NCBI RefSeq assembly: GCF_000621605.1
Contig: NZ_JHXX01000001.1
Location: forward strand, 930,001-994,000
Direction of reading: 5' to 3'
Origin: Butyrivibrio sp. MC2021
GTDB taxonomy: Bacteria > Bacillota > Clostridia > Lachnospirales > Lachnospiraceae
DNA length: 64,000 nt
Shown here: in pieces, positions 7,564-16,700 of the stretch
Layout of the letters: each line of letters starts with the position of its first letter
Numbering within the stretch: the stretch's first letter is position 1
Translations under genes and position numbers: made by a program
The notes under the pieces: model-generated
What the model was told of the DNA's origin: nothing
The model's database searches: none
What the model saw: the letters and a program-made list of their open reading frames with translations, nothing else

Positions 7564-8331
7564 TCATTTTGTCAGATAAAAAAGAAGTATGTCATTTTCT
7601 TTGTTTTCTTCCTGCAGTTCAAGATATCTGTCACGGTGCTCTGAATCGGACAGACTCTTTAAAATAGATGCATTGACCTCAATTCCGTGGATCAGAAAAT
7701 CCTTAAGAAGAGGGTCTCTGCGAAGGATATTGGATTCTCCGAATCGGTTACAGAGACTGACAGCGCTGCTCTCTTCACAGCCGGTCTTTTCTGTAAGGGA
7801 TGCCACTGCCTCATTGAGAAACCGGGCTGACTTTCCGGTAAAATCCACCTCCATGGGAAAATAGTACTTACCTTCATCGAGGATTACCTTCTCCCGGACA
7901 ATGGAATATCCCTTGCCTCGAAGATACTGCCTGAACTGGGAAAGCTCTGACTGGGGCTGGAGTATGGCTCTTTTAAGGCCCAGACGATGAATATCGCCCT
8001 CCTCCAGGATCCTGATCATGAGGTTTCCGCCCATACCGGCAATGACAAGAGCATCAGCCTCCCCTTCACCAAGTTCCTTAAGTCCGTCGGAAAGCCTGAT
8101 GGTTATCCTGTCCTCAAGTCCATTTTCCTGTATATTAGAAAGAGCTCCTGACAGGGGGCCCTTTCTTACGTCCATGGCTATTGCCCTTTCGGCAATGCCC
8201 TTTTGTACCAGATATATTGAAACATATCCGTGGTCACAGCCCACATCGGCAACTGTGCCCACCTGATAATCTCCATTTAACATTTCCGCAATGGCCAGAA
8301 GCCTCTGCGACATTTTTACTTCAATATTCAT
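7564..8331 (-). CDS. trmK: tRNA (adenine-22-N1)-methyltransferase TrmK
   Basis: 255 residues. The SAM site VADVGCDHGYVSIYLVQKG and the ALVIAGMGGNLM segment are characteristic of the TrmK/YqfN family, which methylates A22 in tRNA-Ser and others. The ATG overlaps the rpoD stop in TGATG, so translation is coupled; a second ATG six codons in (MSQRLLAIAEML) is also possible. Location straight after rpoD is the conserved place for trmK in Firmicutes. Confidence 0.88.
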   Translation of the reverse strand: MNIEVKMSQRLLAIAEMLNGDYQVGTVADVGCDHGYVSIYLVQKGIAERAIAMDVRKGPLSGALSNIQENGLEDRITIRLSDGLKELGEGEADALVIAGMGGNLMIRILEEGDIHRLGLKRAILQPQSELSQFRQYLRGKGYSIVREKVILDEGKYYFPMEVDFTGKSARFLNEAVASLTEKTGCEESSAVSLCNRFGESNILRRDPLLKDFLIHGIEVNASILKSLSDSEHRDRYLELQEENKENDILLFYLTK

Positions 8332-9944
8332 CAGTCAAGATAATCCTTAAGCTTGCGGCTGCGGCTGGGATGACGAAGCTTTCTCAGAGCCTTGGCCTCA
8401 ATCTGACGGATACGCTCACGGGTTACGTTAAACTCTTTTCCTACCTCTTCAAGAGTTCTTGCTCTTCCGTCATCAAGCCCGAAACGAAGACGAAGAACCT
8501 TCTGCTCACGCTCTGTGAGAGTTCCGAGAACCTCTACAAGCTGTTCCTTAAGAAGTGTGAATGCAGCTGCATCTGCAGGTACAGGTACATTGTCGTCCTG
8601 AATGAAATCACCAAGATGGCTGTCTTCCTCCTCACCGATAGGAGTCTCCAGTGAAACAGGCTCCTGGGAGATCTTGAGGATCTCACGAACACGCTCAACA
8701 GGCATGTTCATCTCTTTTGCAACTTCCTCAGGAAGAGGCTCACGGCCCAGCTCCTGGAGAAGCTGACGGCTTACTCTGATGAGCTTGTTGATGGTCTCAA
8801 CCATGTGAACAGGAATACGGATGGTTCTTGCCTGATCGGCAATAGCTCTTGTGATAGCCTGTCTGATCCACCAGGTTGCGTAGGTCGAGAACTTGAATCC
8901 CTTGCGGAAATCGAACTTCTCTACGGCCTTGATAAGACCAAGGTTACCCTCCTGGATAAGATCAAGGAAAAGCATTCCACGGCCCACATATCTCTTGGCA
9001 ATACTTACAACGAGACGAAGGTTGGCCTCTGCAAGGCGCTTCTTGGCTTCATTGCCTTCATAGATGATGGCATCAAGCTCCTTCCTTCTCTTCTCGGTCA
9101 TCTTGTTCTTGCCCTTGTCCTCTTCGATTTCCTTCTCAGCGTCGATTCCGGCTTCCATGGCCTTGGCAAGATCGATTTCCTGCTCAGCTGTAAGAAGCGG
9201 AACCTTACCGATTTCCTTGAGGTACATTCTTACAGGGTCCTCAATGCTGATTCCGTCAGGAACAGAGAGGTCGATATTCTCCATATCAACTTCATCCTCA
9301 TCGGAGATGAGCATGTCGTCATCATCGGGAATAACATCATCTTCATCTGTTTCTGAAACCTTAAGAACATCGATTCCTGAGTTCTCAAGAACTTCCAGAA
9401 CATTATCAAGCTGCTCTTCGTTGAGATTAAGGTCACCGAAGAAATCATTTATCTCTGCGTATTCAAGTACGTTTTTCTTTTTCTTGGCAAGAAGAAGGAT
9501 ATCCTTGATTCTGGACATGAATACTTCTCTTGTGGCATCATCAAGTTCTCCGTCGGCTGATGCCTTGGATGCTTCTTCGCTCTCAGCCTTAGCTGCCTTC
9601 TTGGTCTTCTTTGCAGGCTTCTCTTCAGCAGGTTCTGCCTCTGCCTTAGCGGCCTTTTTAGTCTTCTTTGCAGGCTTCTCCTCGATTGCAGGCTCCTCAG
9701 CCTCTGCCTTGGCTGCCTTCTTGGTCTTCTTTGCAGGCTTCTCCTCAGCTGCAGCCTCCTCAGCCTCTGCCTTCTTGGAAGACTTCTTAGCCTTGGTCTC
9801 TTCTTTAGCCTCTTTAGTCTCCTTCTTGGCTGTCTCTTTCTTTGCTGCTGTCTTTGTTGTTTTAGCTGCCTCGGCCTTGGTTGCCTTAGCAGCAGACTTT
9901 ATTGCCTTTTCAGTTTCCTTGCTTACAGTTTCTTTCTTAGCCAT
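8331..9944 (-). CDS. rpoD: Housekeeping RNA polymerase sigma factor RpoD/SigA with long charged N-terminal extension
   Basis: 537 residues against the usual ~360-375 of Firmicute SigA. Residues 1-130 are almost only Lys, Ala, Glu and Thr and contain three copies of [17 protein letters not shown]-like 17-mers at about 67-83, 88-104 and 107-123. Region 1.1 follows, then an acidic stretch, then conserved regions 1.2-4.2: [11 protein letters not shown], the -10 recognition segment [17 protein letters not shown], and the -35 helix-turn-helix [21 protein letters not shown]. It is the main promoter-recognition subunit of RNA polymerase. It lies in the conserved dnaG-rpoD arrangement. The extension may arise by repeat expansion; its function is unknown. 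Confidence 0.97.
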   Translation of the reverse strand: MAKKETVSKETEKAIKSAAKATKAEAAKTTKTAAKKETAKKETKEAKEETKAKKSSKKAEAEEAAAEEKPAKKTKKAAKAEAEEPAIEEKPAKKTKKAAKAEAEPAEEKPAKKTKKAAKAESEEASKASADGELDDATREVFMSRIKDILLLAKKKKNVLEYAEINDFFGDLNLNEEQLDNVLEVLENSGIDVLKVSETDEDDVIPDDDDMLISDEDEVDMENIDLSVPDGISIEDPVRMYLKEIGKVPLLTAEQEIDLAKAMEAGIDAEKEIEEDKGKNKMTEKRRKELDAIIYEGNEAKKRLAEANLRLVVSIAKRYVGRGMLFLDLIQEGNLGLIKAVEKFDFRKGFKFSTYATWWIRQAITRAIADQARTIRIPVHMVETINKLIRVSRQLLQELGREPLPEEVAKEMNMPVERVREILKISQEPVSLETPIGEEEDSHLGDFIQDDNVPVPADAAAFTLLKEQLVEVLGTLTEREQKVLRLRFGLDDGRARTLEEVGKEFNVTRERIRQIEAKALRKLRHPSRSRKLKDYLD

Positions 9945-9980
9945 ATGTTTTATATCCTTTTCTAATTAGATTTTGTTTTC

Positions 9981-11759
9981 TTAATCATCAGGTGATATTT
10001 CTGTATGTGCCAGTTTTTCCAGGTCCTTCTTACCCTGAATGGTCTTGATCAGAAATTCGGGATCGTCCGGTTTGAGTTCTTTTTTCTGCCTCTCGTATCC
10101 TGCCAGCTTAACGCCGTAGATGATATCATGGAAGGCCTTCTTCCTCTGATCCCTGGTTTCGATCTCCACCAGGTTGGTGTTGAACATCTCAGCCACCTGT
10201 GCGTGTTCCGCTTCGTCCTGGAAGTGATCCAGAATCGCCGCCGGGGAAAAGCCTCCGTTTTTAAGGCCTTCAAACAATTCCCCTGCCACTCTCCTGTAAA
10301 GGTCATCCGAAAAATCTTCCGGAGACACATACTTGATCACCTTGTGGTATAGTCCCGGCTCATCCGTAAGCCATGTAAGTAGGAGCCTCTGGTTCTTCTT
10401 TGCACCGTCCTCGGGATTTATCTTTTTCTGAATGCCTGACTTTGGTCTCTCTGCAGGCCTTACTATCCCGCCCTGGTTGGCAAAGCCGGTAACCATGCGT
10501 CTTAAGTCGTCCACCGGAATATTGTACCTCGCGGCTACTGCCTGTATGTAGTTTTCTCTCTCAAGTGCCTCCTCAAATTCACAGAGCTTTCTTGCTATCG
10601 CCTTGTAAAAATCTGTCTTGGCATCCGGATCGGACATATCGTGCTGTCTCTCCATCACCCTCACTTCGAAGAAGAACGGATTCTCAGCATTCTTGACCCT
10701 CTCCTCGAAGGCTTCTTTGCTTTCATTCTTGATGAATTCATCCGGATCCTTGTGGGGCTGAAGATTAAGGACCTTACCTTTAAGTCCCACTTCCTTCAGG
10801 ATTCCTATTCCTCGAAGAGCAGCCTTGGTGCCGGCTTCGTCGCTGTCATAGGAAAGAATGACTTCATCCGTATATCTCTTTAGCAGCATAGCCTGTCCCA
10901 CGGTAAAAGCTGTTCCAAGGGAGGCCACCGCCATGTTAAAGCCCGCCTGATGCATGGCTATAACATCCATATAACCCTCACAGATTATCATGTAACCTGC
11001 CCGGGAATTCTTGGCATAATTAAGTCCGAATAGGTTCCGGCTCTTATCAAAGATAGGCGTCTCCGGAGAATTCAGATACTTGGGCTTGCCATCACCCATG
11101 ACTCTGCCTCCGAATCCTATAACCTTGTTGGAGGCATCCTGTATAGGGAACATAACTCTGTTCCAGAATTTATCGTGGGTTCCGAACTTCTCGTCATAAG
11201 AAGCCAGCCCCGCTTCTATTATCTGTTTGTCATCAAAGCCCTTGCTCCGAAGATGCTTCACCAGATCGTCACTGGTGACATTGGCATAGCCAAGACCAAA
11301 GTGCTGAAGGGTCTCATCCGTGAGCTCTCTTTTTCTGAAATATTCAAGGCCCTTTTCTCCGGATTTGCCTCTTAGCTGGTAGTAGTAATATCTGGCTGCT
11401 TCTTTGTTGATCTCAAGAAGTATCTGCTTCTTATCCCTGGCAGCCTTGGCTGAAGGAGATTCATCCTCCTCCGGAAGCTGGATTCCTGCCCTTTCCGCCA
11501 GCTGTTTGATAGCCTCCTGGAAGGTCAGATTGTCATATTTCATCAAAAAAGTGATAACATTGCCTCCCGCTCCGCATCCGAAGCAGTAATACATCTGCTT
11601 GTGGCCGGAAACTGAGAAGGAGCCGGATTTTTCATTGTGAAACGGACATAGTCCAAAATAATTCGCTCCCTTCTTCTGCAGATGAACATATTGTCCTACG
11701 ACATCCACTATGTCATTCCGGGAGCGCACTTCTTCTATAATTTCATCAGAATAACGCAA
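9981..11759 (-). CDS. dnaG: DNA primase
   Basis: 592 residues, normal length. The CHC2 zinc finger has ligands C38, H41, C59 and C62 (LCPFHNEK and YYCFGCGAGGN). The catalytic TOPRIM core shows MIICEGYMDVIAMHQAG and LSYDSDEAGTKAA. The C-terminal helicase-interacting region is more variable. It makes RNA primers for DNA replication at the fork. It lies 36 nt upstream of rpoD on the same strand, the classic macromolecular-synthesis arrangement (here without rpsU). Confidence 0.97.
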   Translation of the reverse strand: MRYSDEIIEEVRSRNDIVDVVGQYVHLQKKGANYFGLCPFHNEKSGSFSVSGHKQMYYCFGCGAGGNVITFLMKYDNLTFQEAIKQLAERAGIQLPEEDESPSAKAARDKKQILLEINKEAARYYYYQLRGKSGEKGLEYFRKRELTDETLQHFGLGYANVTSDDLVKHLRSKGFDDKQIIEAGLASYDEKFGTHDKFWNRVMFPIQDASNKVIGFGGRVMGDGKPKYLNSPETPIFDKSRNLFGLNYAKNSRAGYMIICEGYMDVIAMHQAGFNMAVASLGTAFTVGQAMLLKRYTDEVILSYDSDEAGTKAALRGIGILKEVGLKGKVLNLQPHKDPDEFIKNESKEAFEERVKNAENPFFFEVRVMERQHDMSDPDAKTDFYKAIARKLCEFEEALERENYIQAVAARYNIPVDDLRRMVTGFANQGGIVRPAERPKSGIQKKINPEDGAKKNQRLLLTWLTDEPGLYHKVIKYVSPEDFSDDLYRRVAGELFEGLKNGGFSPAAILDHFQDEAEHAQVAEMFNTNLVEIETRDQRKKAFHDIIYGVKLAGYERQKKELKPDDPEFLIKTIQGKKDLEKLAHTEISPDD

Positions 11760-11799
11760 ATGACTTCCCTCTTTTCATACCTTTATAAATAATTACTGC

Positions 11800-12807
11800 T
11801 TATAAAACTCCCCAGGAGCGCGGTACATATATCTCCTCAAAAACTGCGACGGCATATCTGTCCGTCATGGAGCTGACATAATCACAGACAGCTCTCTCTT
11901 TTGTTTCGCCTTCATCCATCATCTTCTTGATGGTGGTAGGCAGCTTATCTATATGCTCAAGATAATATCCGTAAAGGATCTTGATCATATCCTCAACCTT
12001 GCCCTCCTGCCCTTTGGCAATGGGGTTGGTATAAACTCTCTCAAACATAAATTTACGAAGCTTGTGAAAAGCATCATAGATCTCGTCCGACATAAGAATA
12101 TTGTCAGTGTCCATGCTGTTGGAGATAATGTCATGGATAAAGGTATCAAGCCACTCTCTCTTGGACTGACCGATCACGGCCCTGAGGTCCGCCGGTACAT
12201 CCTCCTCAACTAAGATGCCGCCTCTTATGGCATCATCCATGTCATGATGCATATATGCAATCTTGTCGGAAAGTCTGACAACCTTGCCCTCCAACGTACC
12301 CGGTGTAAGATTCATCTCATGATTGAGAATGCCGTCTCTGACCTCCCAGGTAAGATTAAGGCCCATTCCTGAGTTCTCCAGCTTCTCCACTATACGAAGG
12401 CTCTGCTCATTGTGTCTGAAGCCTCCGGGATTAACGTCATTAAGAGCGCGTTCTCCCGCATGACCAAAGGGGGTATGCCCAAGGTCATGTCCCAAGGCGA
12501 TGGCCTCCGCCAGATCCTCATTCAGCATAAGAGCCTTGGCAATGGTCCTGGCATTCTGTGAAACCTCCAGAGTATGAGTCATCCTGGTCCTGTAATGATC
12601 TCCGTCAGGGGACAAAAAAACCTGAGTCTTGTCCTTCAGCCGCCTAAAAGACTTGGAATAAAGAATCCTGTCTCTGTCGCGCTGAAAACAAGGCCTGATA
12701 TCACAAGGCTTTTCTTCTCTTTCCCTTCCTCTGGAATTCATGCTGAGAGTAGCATGTTTACTTAAGATCCTGGTCTCTCTGTCTTCAAGTTGTTCGCGAA
12801 TTTTCAA
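11800..12807 (-). CDS. dgt: dGTPase-like deoxynucleotide triphosphohydrolase (HD domain), probable TTG start
   Basis: The HD-domain metal residues are visible in the RTRMTHTLEVSQNARTIAKA segment and in ALGHDLGHTPFGHAGE. Such enzymes hydrolyse dNTPs to nucleoside and triphosphate. The open frame extends upstream to a TTG at 12900, but that start has no ribosome site, and the extra codons overlap an intrinsic terminator. TTG at 12807 has AAGGAAG at 8-nt spacing and gives LKIREQLEDRE-type N-terminus, which is where family members normally begin; I chose it (335 residues). It is followed by dnaG after 40 nt, so it may head the dnaG-rpoD operon. Confidence 0.85.
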   Translation of the reverse strand: MKIREQLEDRETRILSKHATLSMNSRGREREEKPCDIRPCFQRDRDRILYSKSFRRLKDKTQVFLSPDGDHYRTRMTHTLEVSQNARTIAKALMLNEDLAEAIALGHDLGHTPFGHAGERALNDVNPGGFRHNEQSLRIVEKLENSGMGLNLTWEVRDGILNHEMNLTPGTLEGKVVRLSDKIAYMHHDMDDAIRGGILVEEDVPADLRAVIGQSKREWLDTFIHDIISNSMDTDNILMSDEIYDAFHKLRKFMFERVYTNPIAKGQEGKVEDMIKILYGYYLEHIDKLPTTIKKMMDEGETKERAVCDYVSSMTDRYAVAVFEEIYVPRSWGVL

Positions 12808-12836
12808 TTTTTGTTCTTCCTTTTTTGTACGATACT

Positions 12837-12877
12837 GTAAAAAGAAATCCCACATCTTTATTATTCGACGTGGGATT
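12837..12877 (-). terminator. Terminator of the adhesin operon, just inside the longest dgt frame
   Basis: AATCCCAC (12870-12877) pairs with GTGGGATT (12846-12853) on the minus strand, 16-nt loop, then TTCTTTTT. It lies 30 nt beyond the stop of the 108-residue gene and ends 29 nt before the preferred dgt TTG. Confidence 0.75.
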
Positions 12878-12906
12878 CCAAAAACCTTTTTTATTTTCAA
12901 AAAAAT

Positions 12907-13233
12907 TTAAACAATTTGCTCAGCATTGGTCCAAAGGGCGATTCGCTCTTCATATTGTTTGTTAAACCATTCAACGGCTTTCTCCAGGCCTTCCTGGGAA
13001 ACCTCAAAATCCTCCGATGTCATCAGGGCCTTGTCGGTCTCTGAATAGGAGTAGGGCTCAGGCCATACTGTTGCAAGAAGCGTTGCCGGTCCTCTCTTAT
13101 CAATGGGTGTGAACTTGACATTCTCAAGGGGTTCCCTTGCCAGTCTGTACCTCATTCCCTTGTAGCTTCCAAAGAAAGCCTCTCCGTATTCATAGTGCAT
13201 CAGATTAAAAAATGTATTTAACTCAATTGCCAT
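12907..13233 (-). CDS. Uncharacterised 108-residue protein
   Basis: I do not recognise this protein. It is soluble-looking with no signal peptide or membrane segment; distinctive parts are FFNLMHYEYGEAFFGSYKGM and ATVWPEPYSYSETD. Its ATG overlaps the stop of the preceding 152-residue gene in TAATG, so the two are translationally coupled, and it is the last gene before a terminator in the adhesin operon. The coupling suggests a shared role with the DUF6465-like protein. Confidence 0.75.
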   Translation of the reverse strand: MAIELNTFFNLMHYEYGEAFFGSYKGMRYRLAREPLENVKFTPIDKRGPATLLATVWPEPYSYSETDKALMTSEDFEVSQEGLEKAVEWFNKQYEERIALWTNAEQIV

Positions 13234-13691
13234 TAAAAATCCACCCTGCCTGTTTCACTGTGGTTTACAACATAATAAGCGGCATTCTCGGAAGGCTTGA
13301 TATAAACCTGTATTTCCTTGATGTCGGTCACGCTGTTGCCGCGATTAATAAAGTCCCTTTTAGCCTTCTCAATGATGTCTGTTGTTCTGAGCTCATGGCT
13401 GTTGTACTGGACGAATACCTCTTCCTTGCATCTGTGCTTGGCAGCCAGAATGCCTATATCCTGTCCCACAGCCTTGGCAACCTTGGTCGCCCTCTGGGAT
13501 CTCTTCTTAACAACCTCCGCTGCGGGAGCGGCTTTTTCTCTGACCTTCCTGATAACAGGTTCTGCCTTGGTCATAACATCATCATAAACCGGCTCTGCCT
13601 TGGTTTTGATATCTCTGATAACGGGCTCCGCAGCATCCGTTACTTCCTTTGCAAGTTCCTTTAGCTTTTCTTCTGTTGTCTTCTTATCCAC
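13233..13691 (-). CDS. DUF6465-like protein with amphipathic N-terminal repeats
   Basis: 152 residues, GTG start preceded by AGGAGG at 7 nt. The N-terminal half contains 11-residue amphipathic repeats of the form KAEPVIRDIKT / KAEPVYDDVMT / KAEPVIRKVRE, resembling apolipoprotein-like helices. The C-terminal half, EVFVQYNSHELRTTDIIEKA and AYYVVNHSETGRVDF, resembles the small DUF6465 family of Lachnospiraceae (from memory, not searched). No signal peptide. It follows the adhesin gene by 27 nt. The helical part might bind a membrane surface or another helix; function unknown. Confidence 0.75.
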   Translation of the reverse strand: MDKKTTEEKLKELAKEVTDAAEPVIRDIKTKAEPVYDDVMTKAEPVIRKVREKAAPAAEVVKKRSQRATKVAKAVGQDIGILAAKHRCKEEVFVQYNSHELRTTDIIEKAKRDFINRGNSVTDIKEIQVYIKPSENAAYYVVNHSETGRVDF

Positions 13692-13718
13692 GGTGATCCT
13701 CCTAAAGTAAATGCCAAA

Positions 13719-16700
13719 TTATGATTCTTTTTTTATTTTATGCTCTTTAATTACTCTAGTCAAAGTACCGGCCAGTACAGCTATTGCCAGAAGCAAAATG
13801 ATATATGAAGATGTCATATTCCTGTCGGAAGTCTCTCCTCGTCTTACTCCCAGAACCTGTGGAAGATCAGAGCTCTGATCTCTGTAAGCTCCGAGGACCT
13901 CAGGAAGATCCGGAACTACGCTGCTCTCTGTTGTTACAGTGCTCTCCTGAGCGGGTTGCTGTTCCTCTGAAGGGGTTGGCTCCGGAGTGGGAGCCGGTTC
14001 CGGTGTAGGCTTCGGAGTAGGCTTAGGCTCCGGCTTTGGTTCGGGTTCAGGCTTAGGTTCAGGTTCCGGCTCCGGTTCAGGTTCCGGCTCAACCGGAATC
14101 TTACTGTTGGTGAAGGTAAACTCATACCTGTTGTTGCCCTTCCTGTACTCGATAAATGTCACCTTGTCATATTCATCTCCCAGGAAAGCCTTAAGATCGG
14201 CATCTATTCTGTCAAACTTGGTTCCCTTGAACAGGAAATAATGCTTTGTCTCATCGATCTGATAGCCCTTTGGAGCAACTTTTTCCTGATAGTAATAAAG
14301 TGTATCAAAGATGAGAGAGTTGTACTTTCCGTCCACATCAAATATTACGGCAAACTCCTCATCATCAGTGGTTTTCTCAGCCACAAGACTGCTCTCTCCG
14401 GTCTTAAGATCAACTCTGTAAAGGCCAATCTCACAACCTGCAAGTCCTGCAAGAACAAATTCCTTATCTACCTTGTAGATCTTAACACTTCCTCTGCTGC
14501 TTGAGATCTTGGCAGATACATCCTTAACCGTATACTGCTTCTCAACCTTGGAGGAATTGGAGATATCAGCATGAAGTATAGCAGTGTTGGAAACATCAAC
14601 CTCAACTGTTGAATCGGTCACTTCCCTGCCGCTGTCTGTGTCAGGCTTAACAGCATACTTAACCAAAAGAGCTGTGCTGTCGGGAACGGTTATCTTAAAC
14701 ACTCTGCCCTCATCATAGGATTTAACAGCATCCTCTGAAAGAGGAACCTCATTTTCTGTTCCGTAATAATAATATACCTTAAGGCTTCCCGGCACAAAGA
14801 ATCCGTTCTTAAGCCTGTCCTCAAGAACCAGTGTGTCACTGTCCTTCTTAAGGTCCACAGCCTCTTTATTGACTACGATCTCATACTCGATCTGCTGCGC
14901 CTCTTCATTAAGTCCGGAGGTCTTCTTAAGGAATGTGAACTCCTCTACGCTGCTGGCATTGGTTCCGCCAATGCTTCCTCCAACGGTAGCTATAACATTA
15001 TTGTCAAAAGATACTGTTTCAGTACCGTCATTCTGAGCCATCTTCTTTATCTCAGTAAGGTACTCGTCATCAATATAGGACTTGAACTCTAAAATGTAGA
15101 AGTTGTCGCCGGCCTTTTCCCATTTGAAGTTCCATTTAAGAACATCCCCCAGCTCTGCTGACTTCTCAGCCTTGGGTTCTAATGAGAATGTAGTTCCGTC
15201 AGCCTTTGTGATAACACTTGAACCCTCAAGATAAACAAGCTTATCAGGAAGAACTTCGGTCACAACCGCATCTGCGCCGGTCTCAATATCTGCATTGGTC
15301 TGTCCCAGCTCATTTCTGTTGATGTAGATCTTCCAGGGAATCACATAATGACCGTCCTCATAGTAACCCTTAAGTGCTTCCTTATGCATGGGAAGTCCCT
15401 CGGTTACGATAGGATAAGAGGCATCATCTCCAACCGTTTTGCCGTCGATGATAAGCTCTGTGTGGTTCACTATGTCAATGGTGCTTCCCTGAGGGAATGA
15501 GTGGTTATCTTCTGTTCCGTAGTAATCCTGAGTCTTGTAATAAAGCTCATAGCTTCCGGGCTCAAGCTTCTCCACAGTAAGAGTAAAGGAATCCTTGGCA
15601 TATTTTACATCATACTTGGTTACGGGAGTCTTATTGCCCTTATCGTCAACCTTGTAAAGCTCAATGCCCTCCAGCATCTTTACACCGATCTTTTTGCCGG
15701 CAAGCATTCCTGTATCTGAGGCAGGAGCAATGATGTCCTTGATGGTGATGCTGTAATTATCCCTCGGGCCGTTAACGGTGAAATCTGTCTTCCAGGTCAC
15801 GATACCCTGTGCATCTCTCTTGGTGAAAACATTCTTCTCAATACGGGAATCAAACTTTCCATAGTGATAGTACCCTTGAGTTGCACTGGAATTGCCAATG
15901 AGGGATTCACTGTCATAGAGATAAACATCATTGTTGTACTTGGTGCTGGTAGAAGGCACATCCGTAATCTTGGTGTAATACTTAAGTCTGTAGCTGTATG
16001 CGGGAGCATTCTCCGGGAATGTATACTTCAGTGTCCAGTTATCGCCCTCTTTGCTGATTCCTGTCGCATAATCGAAATGCTTCCAGGACTTGCCATCCTT
16101 GGAGTATTCGATCTCAACTGAGGTATCAGAGAACTCCATTCTCTCGTCCAGGACATCCACAAGAGTCTTACCTGCGATATCCATAGGACTTCCGCCGTTA
16201 ACATATACGATCCAGCAGGCAACGCCATCCGCTGAAATGGTTCCGCTGTTTGTTTTCCTTACCCAGTAGTGATTGGTGGCGCAGGTAGCATAGCTAATAA
16301 CCTGATGCTCACCGGTGCAGCCCTTCCACTGCCATTTTGCTGTATTTCCATAGCCCTTCTCAATGGCATCGGTAGCAACTGCATCCTGGAGCTTGGTTGC
16401 CTTGGCTGTATATCTGAGGATATATCTGCCCTTCTTGATCTTACCCACATTTACATTGAGAGTATGTGCATCCGCAAGCTCATAGGTGGCAGGAATGTTG
16501 GTGTTGTTCTCTGACTTAAAGGACCATGTGCCCTGTACAAATTCAAGGTTCTCTCCCAGTACATCAGTGATTGTAAAATCATCGGTGTCTGCGGATACAT
16601 CGAATACGACCTTGAAATTGGCCTCACCGGAGCGGATCTCTACAGGATCCTTGGTGGCGGTGATAACAGGCTTTTTAACCTCGATATACTTGGTGGGACC

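Noticed and set aside
9064-9969. 301-codon plus-strand frame rich in Ser/Ala
   Set aside because: It is the antisense of the Lys/Ala/Glu-rich end of rpoD; composition explains the missing stops.
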